Below, one piece after another: positions 14,850 through 21,941 of a DNA stretch of 35,955 bases. The stretch lies in assembly GCA_945868085.1 (NCBI GenBank), contig CAMBKF010000021.1, forward strand, positions 1 through 35,955, given 5' to 3'. The position numbers and the translations under genes were made by a program. The DNA comes from an uncultured Oscillibacter sp. Its GTDB lineage: Bacteria > Bacillota > Clostridia > Oscillospirales > Oscillospiraceae. Under the pieces are notes generated by a model that was not told the origin of the DNA, searched no databases, and saw only the letters and a list, made by a program, of their open reading frames with translations. Position 1 is the first letter of the stretch; each line of letters begins with the position of its first letter.

Positions 14850-16310
14850 ATGGAAGAAAGAAAAGGCTTTGGAACCAATTTCGGTTTCCTCATGGCCGCC
14901 ATCGGCTCGGCCGTGGGCCTGGGCAACATCTGGGGCTTTCCCAATAAGATGGGTGCCAGCGGCGGCTTCACGTTCCTCATCATCTACCTGGTCCTGGCGG
15001 CCCTGTGCGGCTTCGTGGTCATGGTGGGCGAGCTGGCCCTGGGCCGCAAGACCGGCAAGGGCGCCGTGGGCGCCTACCAGGTGCTGAGCAAGCGGTTCAA
15101 GTGGCTGGGCTGGCTGGGCATCCTGTCTGCATTCCTGATCCTGGGCTTCTACTGCGCCCTGGGCGGCTACTGTATCAAGTACGTCGTGCTGAACGTGGGC
15201 AACCTCTTCGGCGCCGGCTTTGGCAACAACGGCCTGGCCAGCGGCGATGTGTTCGGCAACCTGCTGACCAATCAGCTGGAGTCTGTGATCTACGGTCTGA
15301 TCTTCGTGCTCATCACCCTGCTCATCGTTATGGGCGGCATTGGCGGCGGCATCGAGAAGTTCTGCTCCATAGGTATGCCCTGCCTGTTCTTCATGCTGGT
15401 CATCGTCATCGTCCGGGCCTGCACTCTGCCCGGCGCCGCGGACGGCCTGAAGTACATGTTCGTCCCCGGCTGGGCCGTGGAGCACGGCGTCATTGCCAAG
15501 GCACCCAGCTTCATCAACGTTCTGTCTACCGCCGGCGGCCAGATGTTCTTCTCCCTGTCCCTGGGCATGGGTGCCATGGTCACCTATGGCTCCTACCTGG
15601 ATAAGAAGCAGAACCTGGAGAAGAATGCGCTCATCATCGTGGTCTGCGATACCATCATCGCCCTGATGGCGGGCCTGGCGGTCATGCCCGCCCGCTTCGC
15701 CCTGGATCCCGAGGGCCCCATCGGCGGCCCCAAGCTGCTGTTCATCACCATGCAGAACGTGTTCAACACCATGGGCACCGTGGGCTATGTTTTCGGCATC
15801 ATTTTCTACCTGCTGGTGGTCCTGGCGGCCATCTCCTCCTCCATCTCCCTGCTGGAGGTGGTCGTGGCCCACTTCTGCGACAAGGCCCGGCAAAAGGGCA
15901 AGGGCGACAAGCGGAAGGTCTACGCCGTCATTGCCGGCCTGGCTTCCGGCCTGCTGTGCGTGCTGGTCTGCCTGGACGGCCTGGGCGCCAACGGCATCTC
16001 CCCCTTCAATATCCTGGGCATCCAGCCCGACGCCAACGGTAACCTGCCCGGCTGGAGCGATTGCTGGCTGGACTTCCTGGACTGCGTATCCGAGGGCATC
16101 ATGATGCCCCTGGGCGCGCTGCTCATGTGCCTGTGCATCGGCTGGGAGCTGGGGCCCAAGGCGGTGGACGACGAGTGCTGCCTGGAGGGCAACGCCTTCA
16201 AGTCCAAGACCTTCTTCAACATCTGTGTGAAGTTCATCACGCCCCTGCTGATGCTCTTCATCCTGGCGGGACAGCTGGACGGCTTCTTCGGCCTGGGCTG
16301 GTTCTCCTGA
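14850..16310 (+). CDS. Neurotransmitter:sodium symporter family transporter, copy 2
   Basis: A 486-residue tandem paralogue of the preceding gene, with the same TM1 signature (GSAVGLGNIWGFP) and the same missing gate arginine. The protein is very similar throughout, but with substitutions in the middle helices (for example GGIGGGIEKFCSIG against GGVSSGIEKFCSVG) and a 6-residue insertion near residue 390 (QPDANGN). One 283-base block is identical to copy 1 at the DNA level (see findings), which suggests gene conversion. It has its own promoter-like region, leader and terminator, so it is probably transcribed separately. The substrate may differ from that of copy 1. Confidence 0.92.
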   Translation: MEERKGFGTNFGFLMAAIGSAVGLGNIWGFPNKMGASGGFTFLIIYLVLAALCGFVVMVGELALGRKTGKGAVGAYQVLSKRFKWLGWLGILSAFLILGFYCALGGYCIKYVVLNVGNLFGAGFGNNGLASGDVFGNLLTNQLESVIYGLIFVLITLLIVMGGIGGGIEKFCSIGMPCLFFMLVIVIVRACTLPGAADGLKYMFVPGWAVEHGVIAKAPSFINVLSTAGGQMFFSLSLGMGAMVTYGSYLDKKQNLEKNALIIVVCDTIIALMAGLAVMPARFALDPEGPIGGPKLLFITMQNVFNTMGTVGYVFGIIFYLLVVLAAISSSISLLEVVVAHFCDKARQKGKGDKRKVYAVIAGLASGLLCVLVCLDGLGANGISPFNILGIQPDANGNLPGWSDCWLDFLDCVSEGIMMPLGALLMCLCIGWELGPKAVDDECCLEGNAFKSKTFFNICVKFITPLLMLFILAGQLDGFFGLGWFS

Positions 16311-16332
16311 CAGAACGCGGCGGGATTCCAAT

Positions 16333-16367
16333 AAAAAAACCGGAGCGAAAGCTCCGGTTTTTTGTTT
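16333..16367 (+). terminator. Terminator after NSS gene 2
   Basis: ACCGGAGC gaaa GCTCCGGT with an A run before and TTTTTGTTT after. Same stem and loop as the terminator of NSS gene 1. Confidence 0.92.
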
Positions 16368-16388
16368 ACAGGCACACCTCTGTTCTCC

Positions 16389-16475
16389 GTAGGGCGGGCT
16401 GCCCCCAGCCCGCCGCCGGCCTTGCGAAGCTGCCATTGCGAACCGGTGACCGACGTCACCGGTGTGGCGATTCGT
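16389..16475. repeat. Dispersed repeats, cluster 5
   Basis: GTAGGGCGGGCTG cccc CAGCCCGCC (about 16389-16414) and a CATTGCG copy (16432-16475) with arms CCGGTGA/TCACCGG. This is a compensated change relative to CCAGTGA/TCACTGG in other copies. Confidence 0.8.
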
Positions 16476-16508
16476 AATACCTCCGCACGGTCTCTCTGTG
16501 TTCACCGC

Positions 16509-16547
16509 AAAAATCAGGCCGCCCCGGCATACCGGGGCGGCCTGATT
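16509..16547 (-). terminator. Terminator of the diacylglycerol-kinase-family gene
   Basis: A 16-bp stem (16512-16527 with 16532-16547) and a 4-base loop, followed by TTTTT on the minus strand. Confidence 0.9.
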
Positions 16548-16575
16548 GTCTTAAAATTTCCACAGCCCGGAGGGG

Positions 16576-17478
16576 TTACGCATTCTCCTCCGGCTTCTTC
16601 ACCAGGAGACGGATGGCCCCGTGGCAGTTCTCAATGTTCACCACCGGGCTGCTGGGGGCGTACTCCCCGTCCAGGGACCAGGGGATGTCGTCCGCCGTCT
16701 CCACGGTGACCCGGGAGGCGTGGCGGAAGAAGATGCCCGGGTCGTCGTACTGCATCTGGTTCAGTGCCACCAGTAGGTTGGTCAGATCCAGCAGGGTCCG
16801 GGGCATCCGCAGCAGCACCAGCTCAAACACACCGTCGTCCATCCGCACCCGGTTGGGGTCCAGCTTCACCAGGCCGCCCAGGGAGGTGGAGTTGCAGACG
16901 CTGCCGAAGATGAAATCCCCCTCGATGGTCTCCTCGTCCGCGGTGATGCGGCAGTGGTAGGGACGCAGGGAGTCCAGACTCTTGATCCCCTCCAGGATGT
17001 AGGCGAAGTGGCCCAGGGCGTTTTTGACCTCCTGGGGCGCGGAATAGCTGGCCTTGGTAAAGGCGCCGAAGGACGCCACATAGGAAAAGTACCGGCCGTT
17101 GTGCCGGCCCACGTCCAGGGCCATGGGGGTGCCCTGGGTGATGATCTCCGCGGCCATGTAGGGCACGGCGGGGATGCGCAGCGTGGCGGCAAAGTCGTTG
17201 GTGCTGCCGGCGGGCAGATAGCCCAGCAGGGGCTTGTGCTCCAGCTGCATCAGGCCAGAGATGGTCTCGTTCAGCGTGCCGTCGCCGCCGTAGCAGGCCA
17301 CGGTGTCAAACAGCGGCCCAATGTCCCGGGCGAACCGGGTGGCGTCGCCGGGGGCCGCGGTCTCCCGCACATGCACCAGATAGCCCCCTGCGGACAGGCG
17401 GGCGATGGCGTCGTACAGCGGCGACAGGGATTTGTTCTTCCCCGCCCGGGGATTCACGATCAAAAGCAGCTTTTTCAC
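16576..17478 (-). CDS. Diacylglycerol kinase family lipid kinase (YegS/DgkB/BmrU-like)
   Basis: A 300-residue soluble lipid kinase of the DAGK catalytic family. It has NPRAGK (9-14), the nucleotide-binding GGDGTLNE (64-71), LPAGSTNDFA (about 107-116) and a late SLDGE (WSLDGEYAP), all family hallmarks. It phosphorylates a lipid such as diacylglycerol using ATP at the membrane surface. The start is GTG at 17476-17478, preceded by GGAGG at 7-8 bases. Divergent from the AI-2E-type permease gene and ends at its own terminator. The exact lipid substrate cannot be told. Confidence 0.92.
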   Translation of the reverse strand: MKKLLLIVNPRAGKNKSLSPLYDAIARLSAGGYLVHVRETAAPGDATRFARDIGPLFDTVACYGGDGTLNETISGLMQLEHKPLLGYLPAGSTNDFAATLRIPAVPYMAAEIITQGTPMALDVGRHNGRYFSYVASFGAFTKASYSAPQEVKNALGHFAYILEGIKSLDSLRPYHCRITADEETIEGDFIFGSVCNSTSLGGLVKLDPNRVRMDDGVFELVLLRMPRTLLDLTNLLVALNQMQYDDPGIFFRHASRVTVETADDIPWSLDGEYAPSSPVVNIENCHGAIRLLVKKPEENA

Positions 17479-17601
17479 AGCTAACCTCCTCTAACAGAAA
17501 ACGAAAAGGTGATAAATCTAATCATATCATACACGCCCTTGAGAAAAAACGCAAGACCAACCCGCCCGACTGCGGAAATTTGCAAACTTGTGCCGCAAGC
17601 C

Positions 17602-17630
17602 TTGCAATGGCCGCAGAAATTGGGTATGAT
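17602..17630 (+). promoter_or_regulatory. Promoter of the AI-2E-type permease gene
   Basis: TTGCAA (17602-17607), 17-base spacer, TATGAT (17625-17630), then AGGAAGGAGG and GTG at 17658. Confidence 0.8.
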
Positions 17631-17657
17631 AGAAACCATCAGGAAGGAGGCGCCGCT

Positions 17658-18917
17658 GTGAAGAAGGAAAAGAAAAAATATTTTGCCTGGGGGCTGACCG
17701 CATTTCTCACGGGGTGCGCCCTGCTGATCTTCTACGATGTGTTTTACCGGGATAATTCCGGCACGGTGCAGGCGTTTTTTGCCAAGCTCTTTTCGGTGCT
17801 GTCGCCGGTGCTCTACGGCCTGGGCATGGCCTACCTCCTGGCGCCCATTGTGAATTTTCTGGAGCGGGCCATTCTCCGCCTGCGGGACGCCCTGGCCCGG
17901 AAACGGGGCAGAGCCATCCGGATCCATAAGGGCTGGCTGCGGGCGGTGAGCATTTTCCTCACATGGGCCGCCGTGCTGGTGCTGCTGTACCTGCTATTCA
18001 GTATGCTGGTGCCTCAGCTGGTGGACAGCGTCACCACTCTGGTGAACAACCTGGAGAGCTATTATACCACCATTTATAACTGGGCCACGGACCTGCTCAG
18101 CGACAATCCGGAGCTGACGGACCTGTTCAACCGCTACTACAGCGAGGCCAGCCAGTGGCTCACCACCAAGCTGCTGCCGGGTCTGCAGACCGCCGTCACC
18201 AATTTCACCGGCAGCCTGGTCACCGGCGTGTGGAGCATTGTCATCTTTGCCAAGAACTTCCTCATCGGTATCATCGTGTCCGTGTACCTGCTGGCGGCCA
18301 AGGAAAAGAGCGTTGCCCGCTGCTGCAAGCTGCTCTATGGTGTGCTGCCGGAGGAGCGGGCCAAGTTCGCCATGCGGGGCTTCCGGCGGATGGATCATAT
18401 TTTCAGCGGCTTCGTCCGCGGCAAGCTGCTGGATTCCCTCATCATCGGCATCCTCTGCTTCATCGGCTGCTCTGTTTTGAACATGCCCTATACCCCGCTG
18501 GTCAGCGTGGTGGTGGGCGTGACCAACGTGATCCCCTTCTTCGGGCCGTTTTTGGGGGCCATCCCCTGCGCACTGCTGATTTTGTTGGTCAGCCCGCTGA
18601 AGTGCCTGTATTTCGTCATCTTCATCGTGCTGCTGCAGCAGCTGGACGGCAATGTCATCGGCCCGAAAATTCTGGGCGGCTCCACGGGCATCTCCAGTCT
18701 GTGGGTCATCGTGGCCATCCTGGTGGGCGGCGGCTTCGGCGGCGTGCTGGGTATGTTTTTGGGCGTGCCCATCTTCGCCTGCCTGCAGGTGCTGGTGCGC
18801 TGGCTGCTGAACTGCCGGCTGGAAAAAAAGCATATGCCCCTGCAGGCCTGGGAATATGTCCACCGTGACCGACAGAGCGACCCGCCTTCTGCGGATGCGG
18901 ACGAAAACAAAAAGTAA
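17658..18917 (+). CDS. AI-2E transporter family (UPF0118) membrane protein
   Basis: The start is GTG at 17658, 7 bases after AGGAAGGAGG (17641-17650), giving 419 residues. A longer upstream frame is rejected because it would overlap the promoter. Eight or so hydrophobic spans, with the family's late segment VVGVTNVIPFFGPFLGAIPCALLILL and, near the end, GGSTGISSLWVIVAILVGGGFGG. Members are polytopic permeases; roles described in the family include autoinducer-2 export and sodium/proton antiport, so function here is open. Basic N-terminus (KKEKKK) and a polar tail rich in Asp/Lys lie in the cytoplasm. Probably cotranscribed with the thioesterase 41 bases downstream. Confidence 0.9.
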   Translation: MKKEKKKYFAWGLTAFLTGCALLIFYDVFYRDNSGTVQAFFAKLFSVLSPVLYGLGMAYLLAPIVNFLERAILRLRDALARKRGRAIRIHKGWLRAVSIFLTWAAVLVLLYLLFSMLVPQLVDSVTTLVNNLESYYTTIYNWATDLLSDNPELTDLFNRYYSEASQWLTTKLLPGLQTAVTNFTGSLVTGVWSIVIFAKNFLIGIIVSVYLLAAKEKSVARCCKLLYGVLPEERAKFAMRGFRRMDHIFSGFVRGKLLDSLIIGILCFIGCSVLNMPYTPLVSVVVGVTNVIPFFGPFLGAIPCALLILLVSPLKCLYFVIFIVLLQQLDGNVIGPKILGGSTGISSLWVIVAILVGGGFGGVLGMFLGVPIFACLQVLVRWLLNCRLEKKHMPLQAWEYVHRDRQSDPPSADADENKK

Positions 18918-18958
18918 TATATAAGCAAAAAACTACAATATGTAATGAAGGAGACCCC

Positions 18959-19390
18959 ATGACCCCGGAATTAAAAGCCAAACTGCTGCGGTACGCCAAC
19001 GAGCAGGAGCCGTTTACCGCACACAATCACATTGAGATCACCGACATCGGGGAGGGCCGCTCCCGGGTGGAGCTGTACCTGACGCCCGAGAGCATGAATC
19101 GCTGGGGCCAGCCCCACGGCGGCATCCTGTTCACCCTGGCAGATGACGCCTGCGGCATTGCCATGTCCGGGCTGCGGCAGGAGACCTGCGTCACCGTCAG
19201 CTCCACGGTGGATTTCATGGCCCCCGCCGGGGACGCCCGCCATCTCATTGCCCGGGGAGAGGTGACCCGGGCGGGCCGCCGCACCTGCTTCTGCCGGGCG
19301 GAGATCACCACGGCGGAGGGGAAGCTCATCGCTGCCTGCCACAGCGTGTGGACCTATACGGGGAAACCCTTGCCCCTGGATGAAATGTGA
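18959..19390 (+). CDS. Hotdog-fold thioesterase, PaaI family
   Basis: A 143-residue single hotdog domain with the PaaI signature HGGILFTLADDACGIA (about residues 53-68), in which the His-Gly-Gly and following acidic residues line the acyl-CoA thioester site. The second half carries VSSTVDFMAPA and LIARGEVTRAGRRTCFCRAEI, as in the family. It hydrolyses some acyl- or aryl-CoA in the cytoplasm; substrate unknown. Ribosome site AAGGAG at 7-8 bases. Followed by a strong terminator. Confidence 0.9.
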   Translation: MTPELKAKLLRYANEQEPFTAHNHIEITDIGEGRSRVELYLTPESMNRWGQPHGGILFTLADDACGIAMSGLRQETCVTVSSTVDFMAPAGDARHLIARGEVTRAGRRTCFCRAEITTAEGKLIAACHSVWTYTGKPLPLDEM

Positions 19391-19444
19391 TCCGCCCATG
19401 CACTAAGCGCGGCCGCCGAAATGAAGGCAATATCAGTAAGGTTG

Positions 19445-19478
19445 GAAGGCAGACCGGGAAATCGGTCTGCCTTCTTTT
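19445..19478 (+). terminator. Terminator after the thioesterase gene
   Basis: GAAGGCAGACCG (19445-19456) pairs with CGGTCTGCCTTC (19463-19474), followed by TTTT. Confidence 0.9.
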
Positions 19479-19514
19479 GGCGTTTGGCGCAGACAAGGGC
19501 AGCGGCACCCGGTG

Positions 19515-19714
19515 GCACCGCCCCCTACGGAGCTCTATCGGTAAACGGCGTGTAGGGGTCGGCCTCCCGGACGACCCGCACCGGGCTTGCACAAATTTTC
19601 TTGTCCGCCGTAGGGCGGGGTGCCCACACCCCGCCGCCCGTCAACCACCGTACTCCTTGTAAAAAGTCATGTCATTGCGAAGCCAGTTCGCAAACTGGCT
19701 GTGGCAATCCGTAA
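19515..19714. repeat. Dispersed repeats, cluster 6
   Basis: A block at about 19520-19595 closely matches 10250-10325 (including CCCCCTACGGAGCTCTATCG and the GTAGGGGTCGGCC hairpin). Then GTAGGGCGGGGTG ccca CACCCCGCC (about 19610-19635) and a CATTGCG copy (19671-19714) with arms CCAGTT/AACTGG. Confidence 0.8.
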
Positions 19715-19740
19715 TACCACGGCGCTGTATTCCCGCCCTC

Positions 19741-19870
19741 TTGACAAAACGGAGATTTCTGCTATAATAAACATAGAAAGGCGCTGCGACAAGCGGTTGG
19801 CCCTGGAGTTAGGTTATTTCAAAGTGAAGAAACCGTCACTTGCCAGAGTGGCGGTTTCTGCGTTTTACGA
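19741..19870 (+). ncRNA. Candidate antisense RNA (antitoxin) with its own promoter
   Basis: The promoter TTGACA (19741-19746), 16-base spacer, TATAAT (19763-19768) faces a 25-codon ORF on the other strand. The transcript would start near 19775 and run through the hairpin GAAACCGTCACT/AGTGGCGGTTTC (19829-19840 with 19847-19858, one G-T pair) and then TTTT near 19863. That covers the complement of the ORF's 3' end and 3' untranslated region. Its leader motif GGCGCTGC-N5-GCGGTTGGCC (19780-19802) is repeated in the opposing transcript. The 3' end is a guess. Confidence 0.6.
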
Positions 19871-19913
19871 TGATCGTCACCGTGAAGGCTCCGATATGTA
19901 GTGTAATTCGCAT
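19836..19913 (-). CDS. 25-residue candidate type I toxin peptide
   Basis: ATG at 19911-19913, stop at 19836-19838. The peptide begins MRITLHIG, continues with a hydrophobic run (AFTVTIIV) and ends in a basic tail KRRNRHSGK, the general make-up of small membrane-acting toxins. A ribosome site (GGGGGTGAGG, complement of about 19917-19926) is well placed. The promoter on the same strand is perfect consensus, which is unusual for a random short frame. The stop lies inside a hairpin shared with a convergent antisense transcript. I recognise no characterised family; toxicity is inferred from architecture. Confidence 0.6.
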   Translation of the reverse strand: MRITLHIGAFTVTIIVKRRNRHSGK

Positions 19914-19939
19914 GCGCCTCACCCCCTTCCGGGTGGTGT

Positions 19940-20004
19940 GGCCAACCGCCTGCCGTTCGTGCAGCGCCTGTCGAAATTATAGCCAGTTTTCCCGTACTTG
20001 TCAA
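19940..20004 (-). promoter_or_regulatory. Consensus promoter and leader of the small toxin-like ORF
   Basis: On the minus strand there is TTGACA (19999-20004), exactly 17 bases, and TATAAT (19976-19981). The leader carries GGCGCTGC-N11-GCGGTTGGCC (19968-19940), an inverted copy of the motif at 19780-19802. An mRNA reading through to 19780 could pair its 5' and 3' ends through these arms. Confidence 0.8.
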
Positions 20005-20012
20005 GAAAGTAT

Positions 20013-20042
20013 AAAAAACAGACCGGTCACCCGGTCTGTTTT
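20013..20042 (-). terminator. Terminator of the small lipoprotein gene
   Basis: ACAGACCGG/CCGGTCTGT (20018-20026 with 20031-20039), followed by TTTTTT on the minus strand. Confidence 0.85.
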
Positions 20043-20077
20043 CCGCTTTTACCGCTGCCCCTGCCGCTTCGATTCTT

Positions 20078-20404
20078 TCAGCTTTGCGGGTTCTCCCCGT
20101 CGGACAGAATGCCGTCCGTGTCCCGGATGCGCCCGTTTTCCACCATTTCGTCATAGGGGGTCACGGGAATGTCGGAAGCGCCATCGTTATCACTGTCCCA
20201 CAGCCGCTCCGAGGGGGTCAGCGGATCCCCGGCGGGATTGTTGTCCGGGGCCGGAGAGCCGTTGCCGCCGGTGCCGTTATTGCCGCCGGTGCCGTCATAC
20301 ACCGTGGGCGGGAATTGCTCGGCGGCGGTGTCCGGCCGGTCGCCGCAGGCGGACAGGCTGAGCAGGACCGTTACCAGCATCAGCAGCGCCAAAAACTTCT
20401 GCAT
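20078..20404 (-). CDS. Small lipoprotein of unknown function
   Basis: Start chosen at MQKFLALLML (108 residues), 6 bases after AAGGAGG; nearer Met codons overlap the ribosome site. Lipoprotein signal with lipobox LSAC, then a Gly/Asn-rich linker (GTGGNNGTGGNG) and an Asp/Glu/Pro-rich tail that includes LWDSDNDGASD, reminiscent of a calcium-binding Asp loop. No recognised domain. Probably anchored outside the membrane. Its terminator is at 20013-20042, next to the promoter of the toxin-like locus. Confidence 0.7.
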   Translation of the reverse strand: MQKFLALLMLVTVLLSLSACGDRPDTAAEQFPPTVYDGTGGNNGTGGNGSPAPDNNPAGDPLTPSERLWDSDNDGASDIPVTPYDEMVENGRIRDTDGILSDGENPQS

Positions 20405-20506
20405 GGCCATCCTCCTTCTCAATTTTCAGAAAATTGCGATGCCCAGGATAGTATCTGCATTTTTCCCGCCCCTAACGGCAGCAAGATCTGCCAGAGCAAG
20501 GAGCGG

Positions 20507-20535
20507 TTGCATTTTCCGGCAAAAGAAGGTATACT
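20507..20535 (+). promoter_or_regulatory. Promoter of the uridine phosphorylase gene
   Basis: TTGCAT (20507-20512), 17-base spacer, TATACT (20530-20535), then AAAGGAGG before the ATG at 20567. Confidence 0.8.
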
Positions 20536-20566
20536 ATAGAAAACTCACAAAAGGAGGCCGCTTTTT

Positions 20567-21334
20567 ATGCAAAAATTGGAAAAGCAGTTTCATATTCACT
20601 GCCAGGCCGGCGATGTAGGCCGTTACTGCATCCTCCCCGGTGATCCGGGCCGGTGCAAGGCCATAGCCGCCCTGTTTGACGACGCGCACTTTGTCACCAG
20701 CAACCGGGAGTTCACCATCTACACCGGCACCCTCCTGGGCGAAAAAGTCTCCGTCTGCTCCACGGGCATCGGCGGCCCCTCGGCCTCCATCGCCATGGAG
20801 GAGCTGCACAATATCGGCGCGGACACCTTCATTCGCGTGGGCACCTGCGGCGGCATTGACCTGGATGTGCAGTCCGGGGATATTGTTATCGCCACCGGCG
20901 CCATCCGTTTTGAGCATACCAGCCGGGAGTACGCCCCCATCGAGTATCCCGCCGTGGCCAATTTTGAGGTGGCTACCGCCCTGGTGGAGGCCGCTCGGGA
21001 GAGCGGACACCGCTACCACACCGGCGTGGTCCAGTGCAAGGATTCCTTCTACGGCCAGCATAGCCCGGCCCGGATGCCCGTGTCCTATGAGCTGCTGAAC
21101 AAGTGGGAGGCCTGGAAGCGCCTGGGCGTGAAGGCCAGCGAGATGGAGTCGGCGGCGCTGTTCGTGGTGGCGGATGCCCTGGGCTGCCGCTGCGGCTCCT
21201 GCTTCCATGTGATCTGGAACCAGGAGCGGGAGGCCGCGGGCCTGGACCAGAAGATGACCGAGGACACCAGCTCCGCCGTGCGCCTGGGCGTGGAGGCCCT
21301 GAAAAAGCTCATCGAGGCCGACCGGGCCAAGTAA
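20567..21334 (+). CDS. udp: Nucleoside phosphorylase, probably uridine phosphorylase
   Basis: A 255-residue enzyme of the NP-I family that cleaves a nucleoside with phosphate to base and ribose-1-phosphate, in pyrimidine salvage. It shows PGDPGR (phosphate loop, about 24-29), [16 protein letters not shown] (about 65-80), RVGTCGGI (about 90-97) and SEMESAALF (about 192-200), the ribose-binding Met-Glu segment. The overall pattern fits uridine phosphorylase better than purine phosphorylase, but substrate choice is inferred. Single-gene unit with a clear promoter; ends at a terminator shared with the convergent DUF1003 gene. Confidence 0.9.
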   Translation: MQKLEKQFHIHCQAGDVGRYCILPGDPGRCKAIAALFDDAHFVTSNREFTIYTGTLLGEKVSVCSTGIGGPSASIAMEELHNIGADTFIRVGTCGGIDLDVQSGDIVIATGAIRFEHTSREYAPIEYPAVANFEVATALVEAARESGHRYHTGVVQCKDSFYGQHSPARMPVSYELLNKWEAWKRLGVKASEMESAALFVVADALGCRCGSCFHVIWNQEREAAGLDQKMTEDTSSAVRLGVEALKKLIEADRAK

Positions 21335-21367
21335 GACCGGACATATTTATATAGTATATGCAGAAAA

Positions 21368-21394
21368 GCAGCCGCCCGAAGGCGGCTGCTTCTT
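21368..21394. terminator. Bidirectional terminator between udp and the DUF1003 gene
   Basis: GCAGCCGCC cgaa GGCGGCTGC (21368-21389) with TTCTT after it on the plus strand and TTTT on the minus strand. Confidence 0.85.
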
Positions 21395-21403
21395 ACGTCG
21401 TTA

Positions 21404-21907
21404 TTATTTTTCCGCTTCCTCCTGCTCCCGCAGCAGCTTTTCCAGGGCGGACTGCCTGGCCAGGATGGCGTTGACCTTGTCGTACAGGTCCTCGATCATG
21501 ATCTCGGTTTTCAGGTTGACCTTGTAGTCGTTTTCGGCCCGGCGGCGGTCTTTCTCCTCCTGCCGGTTCTGGCTCATCATAATGAGCGGCGCCTGGATGG
21601 CCGCCACGCAGGAGAGCACCAGGTTCAGCAGGATGAACGGGTACGGGTCAAAGGCCCGGGCCGCCAGCACGGTGTTCACCACCATCCACAGGATCAGCAC
21701 CCCCGTGAAGGAGAAGATGAACGCCCAGCTCCCGGCAAATTTGGCAATGGAGTCGGCGGCCCGCTGGCCCAGGGTGTACTTGCTTTTTTCGCTGTCCGGC
21801 CCCTCGGAAATTTTGCTGTCCGCCAGCAGGTTCAGCACTTCCTCGTCGGTCATGTCGCGGCGGATGTCCTGGAGCACCTCCCGCAGCAGCTTCCGGTTTT
21901 CTTTCAT
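21404..21907 (-). CDS. DUF1003 membrane protein
   Basis: Start chosen at MKENRKLLRE (167 residues), about 8 bases after AAGGAG; an upstream in-frame Met lacks a ribosome site. It has a polar helical N-terminus, two hydrophobic spans (about residues 60-80 and 90-115, with the DUF1003 motif FDPYPFILLNLVLSCVAAIQAPLIMMSQNRQ) and a charged coiled-coil C-terminus ending REQEEAEK. The family is widespread; a biochemical role is not established. It follows the gamma-carbonic-anhydrase gene after 34 bases on the same strand and is probably cotranscribed. Confidence 0.88.
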   Translation of the reverse strand: MKENRKLLREVLQDIRRDMTDEEVLNLLADSKISEGPDSEKSKYTLGQRAADSIAKFAGSWAFIFSFTGVLILWMVVNTVLAARAFDPYPFILLNLVLSCVAAIQAPLIMMSQNRQEEKDRRRAENDYKVNLKTEIMIEDLYDKVNAILARQSALEKLLREQEEAEK

Positions 21908-21941
21908 GATACGTTCTCCTTTCCCACTGTCGGGCATGGCG

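Noticed and set aside
14682-16505. Long minus-strand frames opposite both NSS genes (also 12917-14200), rich in His, Gln and Asp
   Set aside because: Mirror images of hydrophobic codons in the transporter genes; both run through promoter and terminator sequences.
19620-19901. A 93-codon plus-strand frame running through the toxin-antisense locus
   Set aside because: It begins in repeat DNA and crosses a consensus promoter; the antisense RNA reading explains the region better.
20567-21334. Purine nucleoside phosphorylase
   Set aside because: The phosphate-loop and Met-Glu segments fit the uridine phosphorylase branch better, though substrate cannot be fixed from sequence alone.
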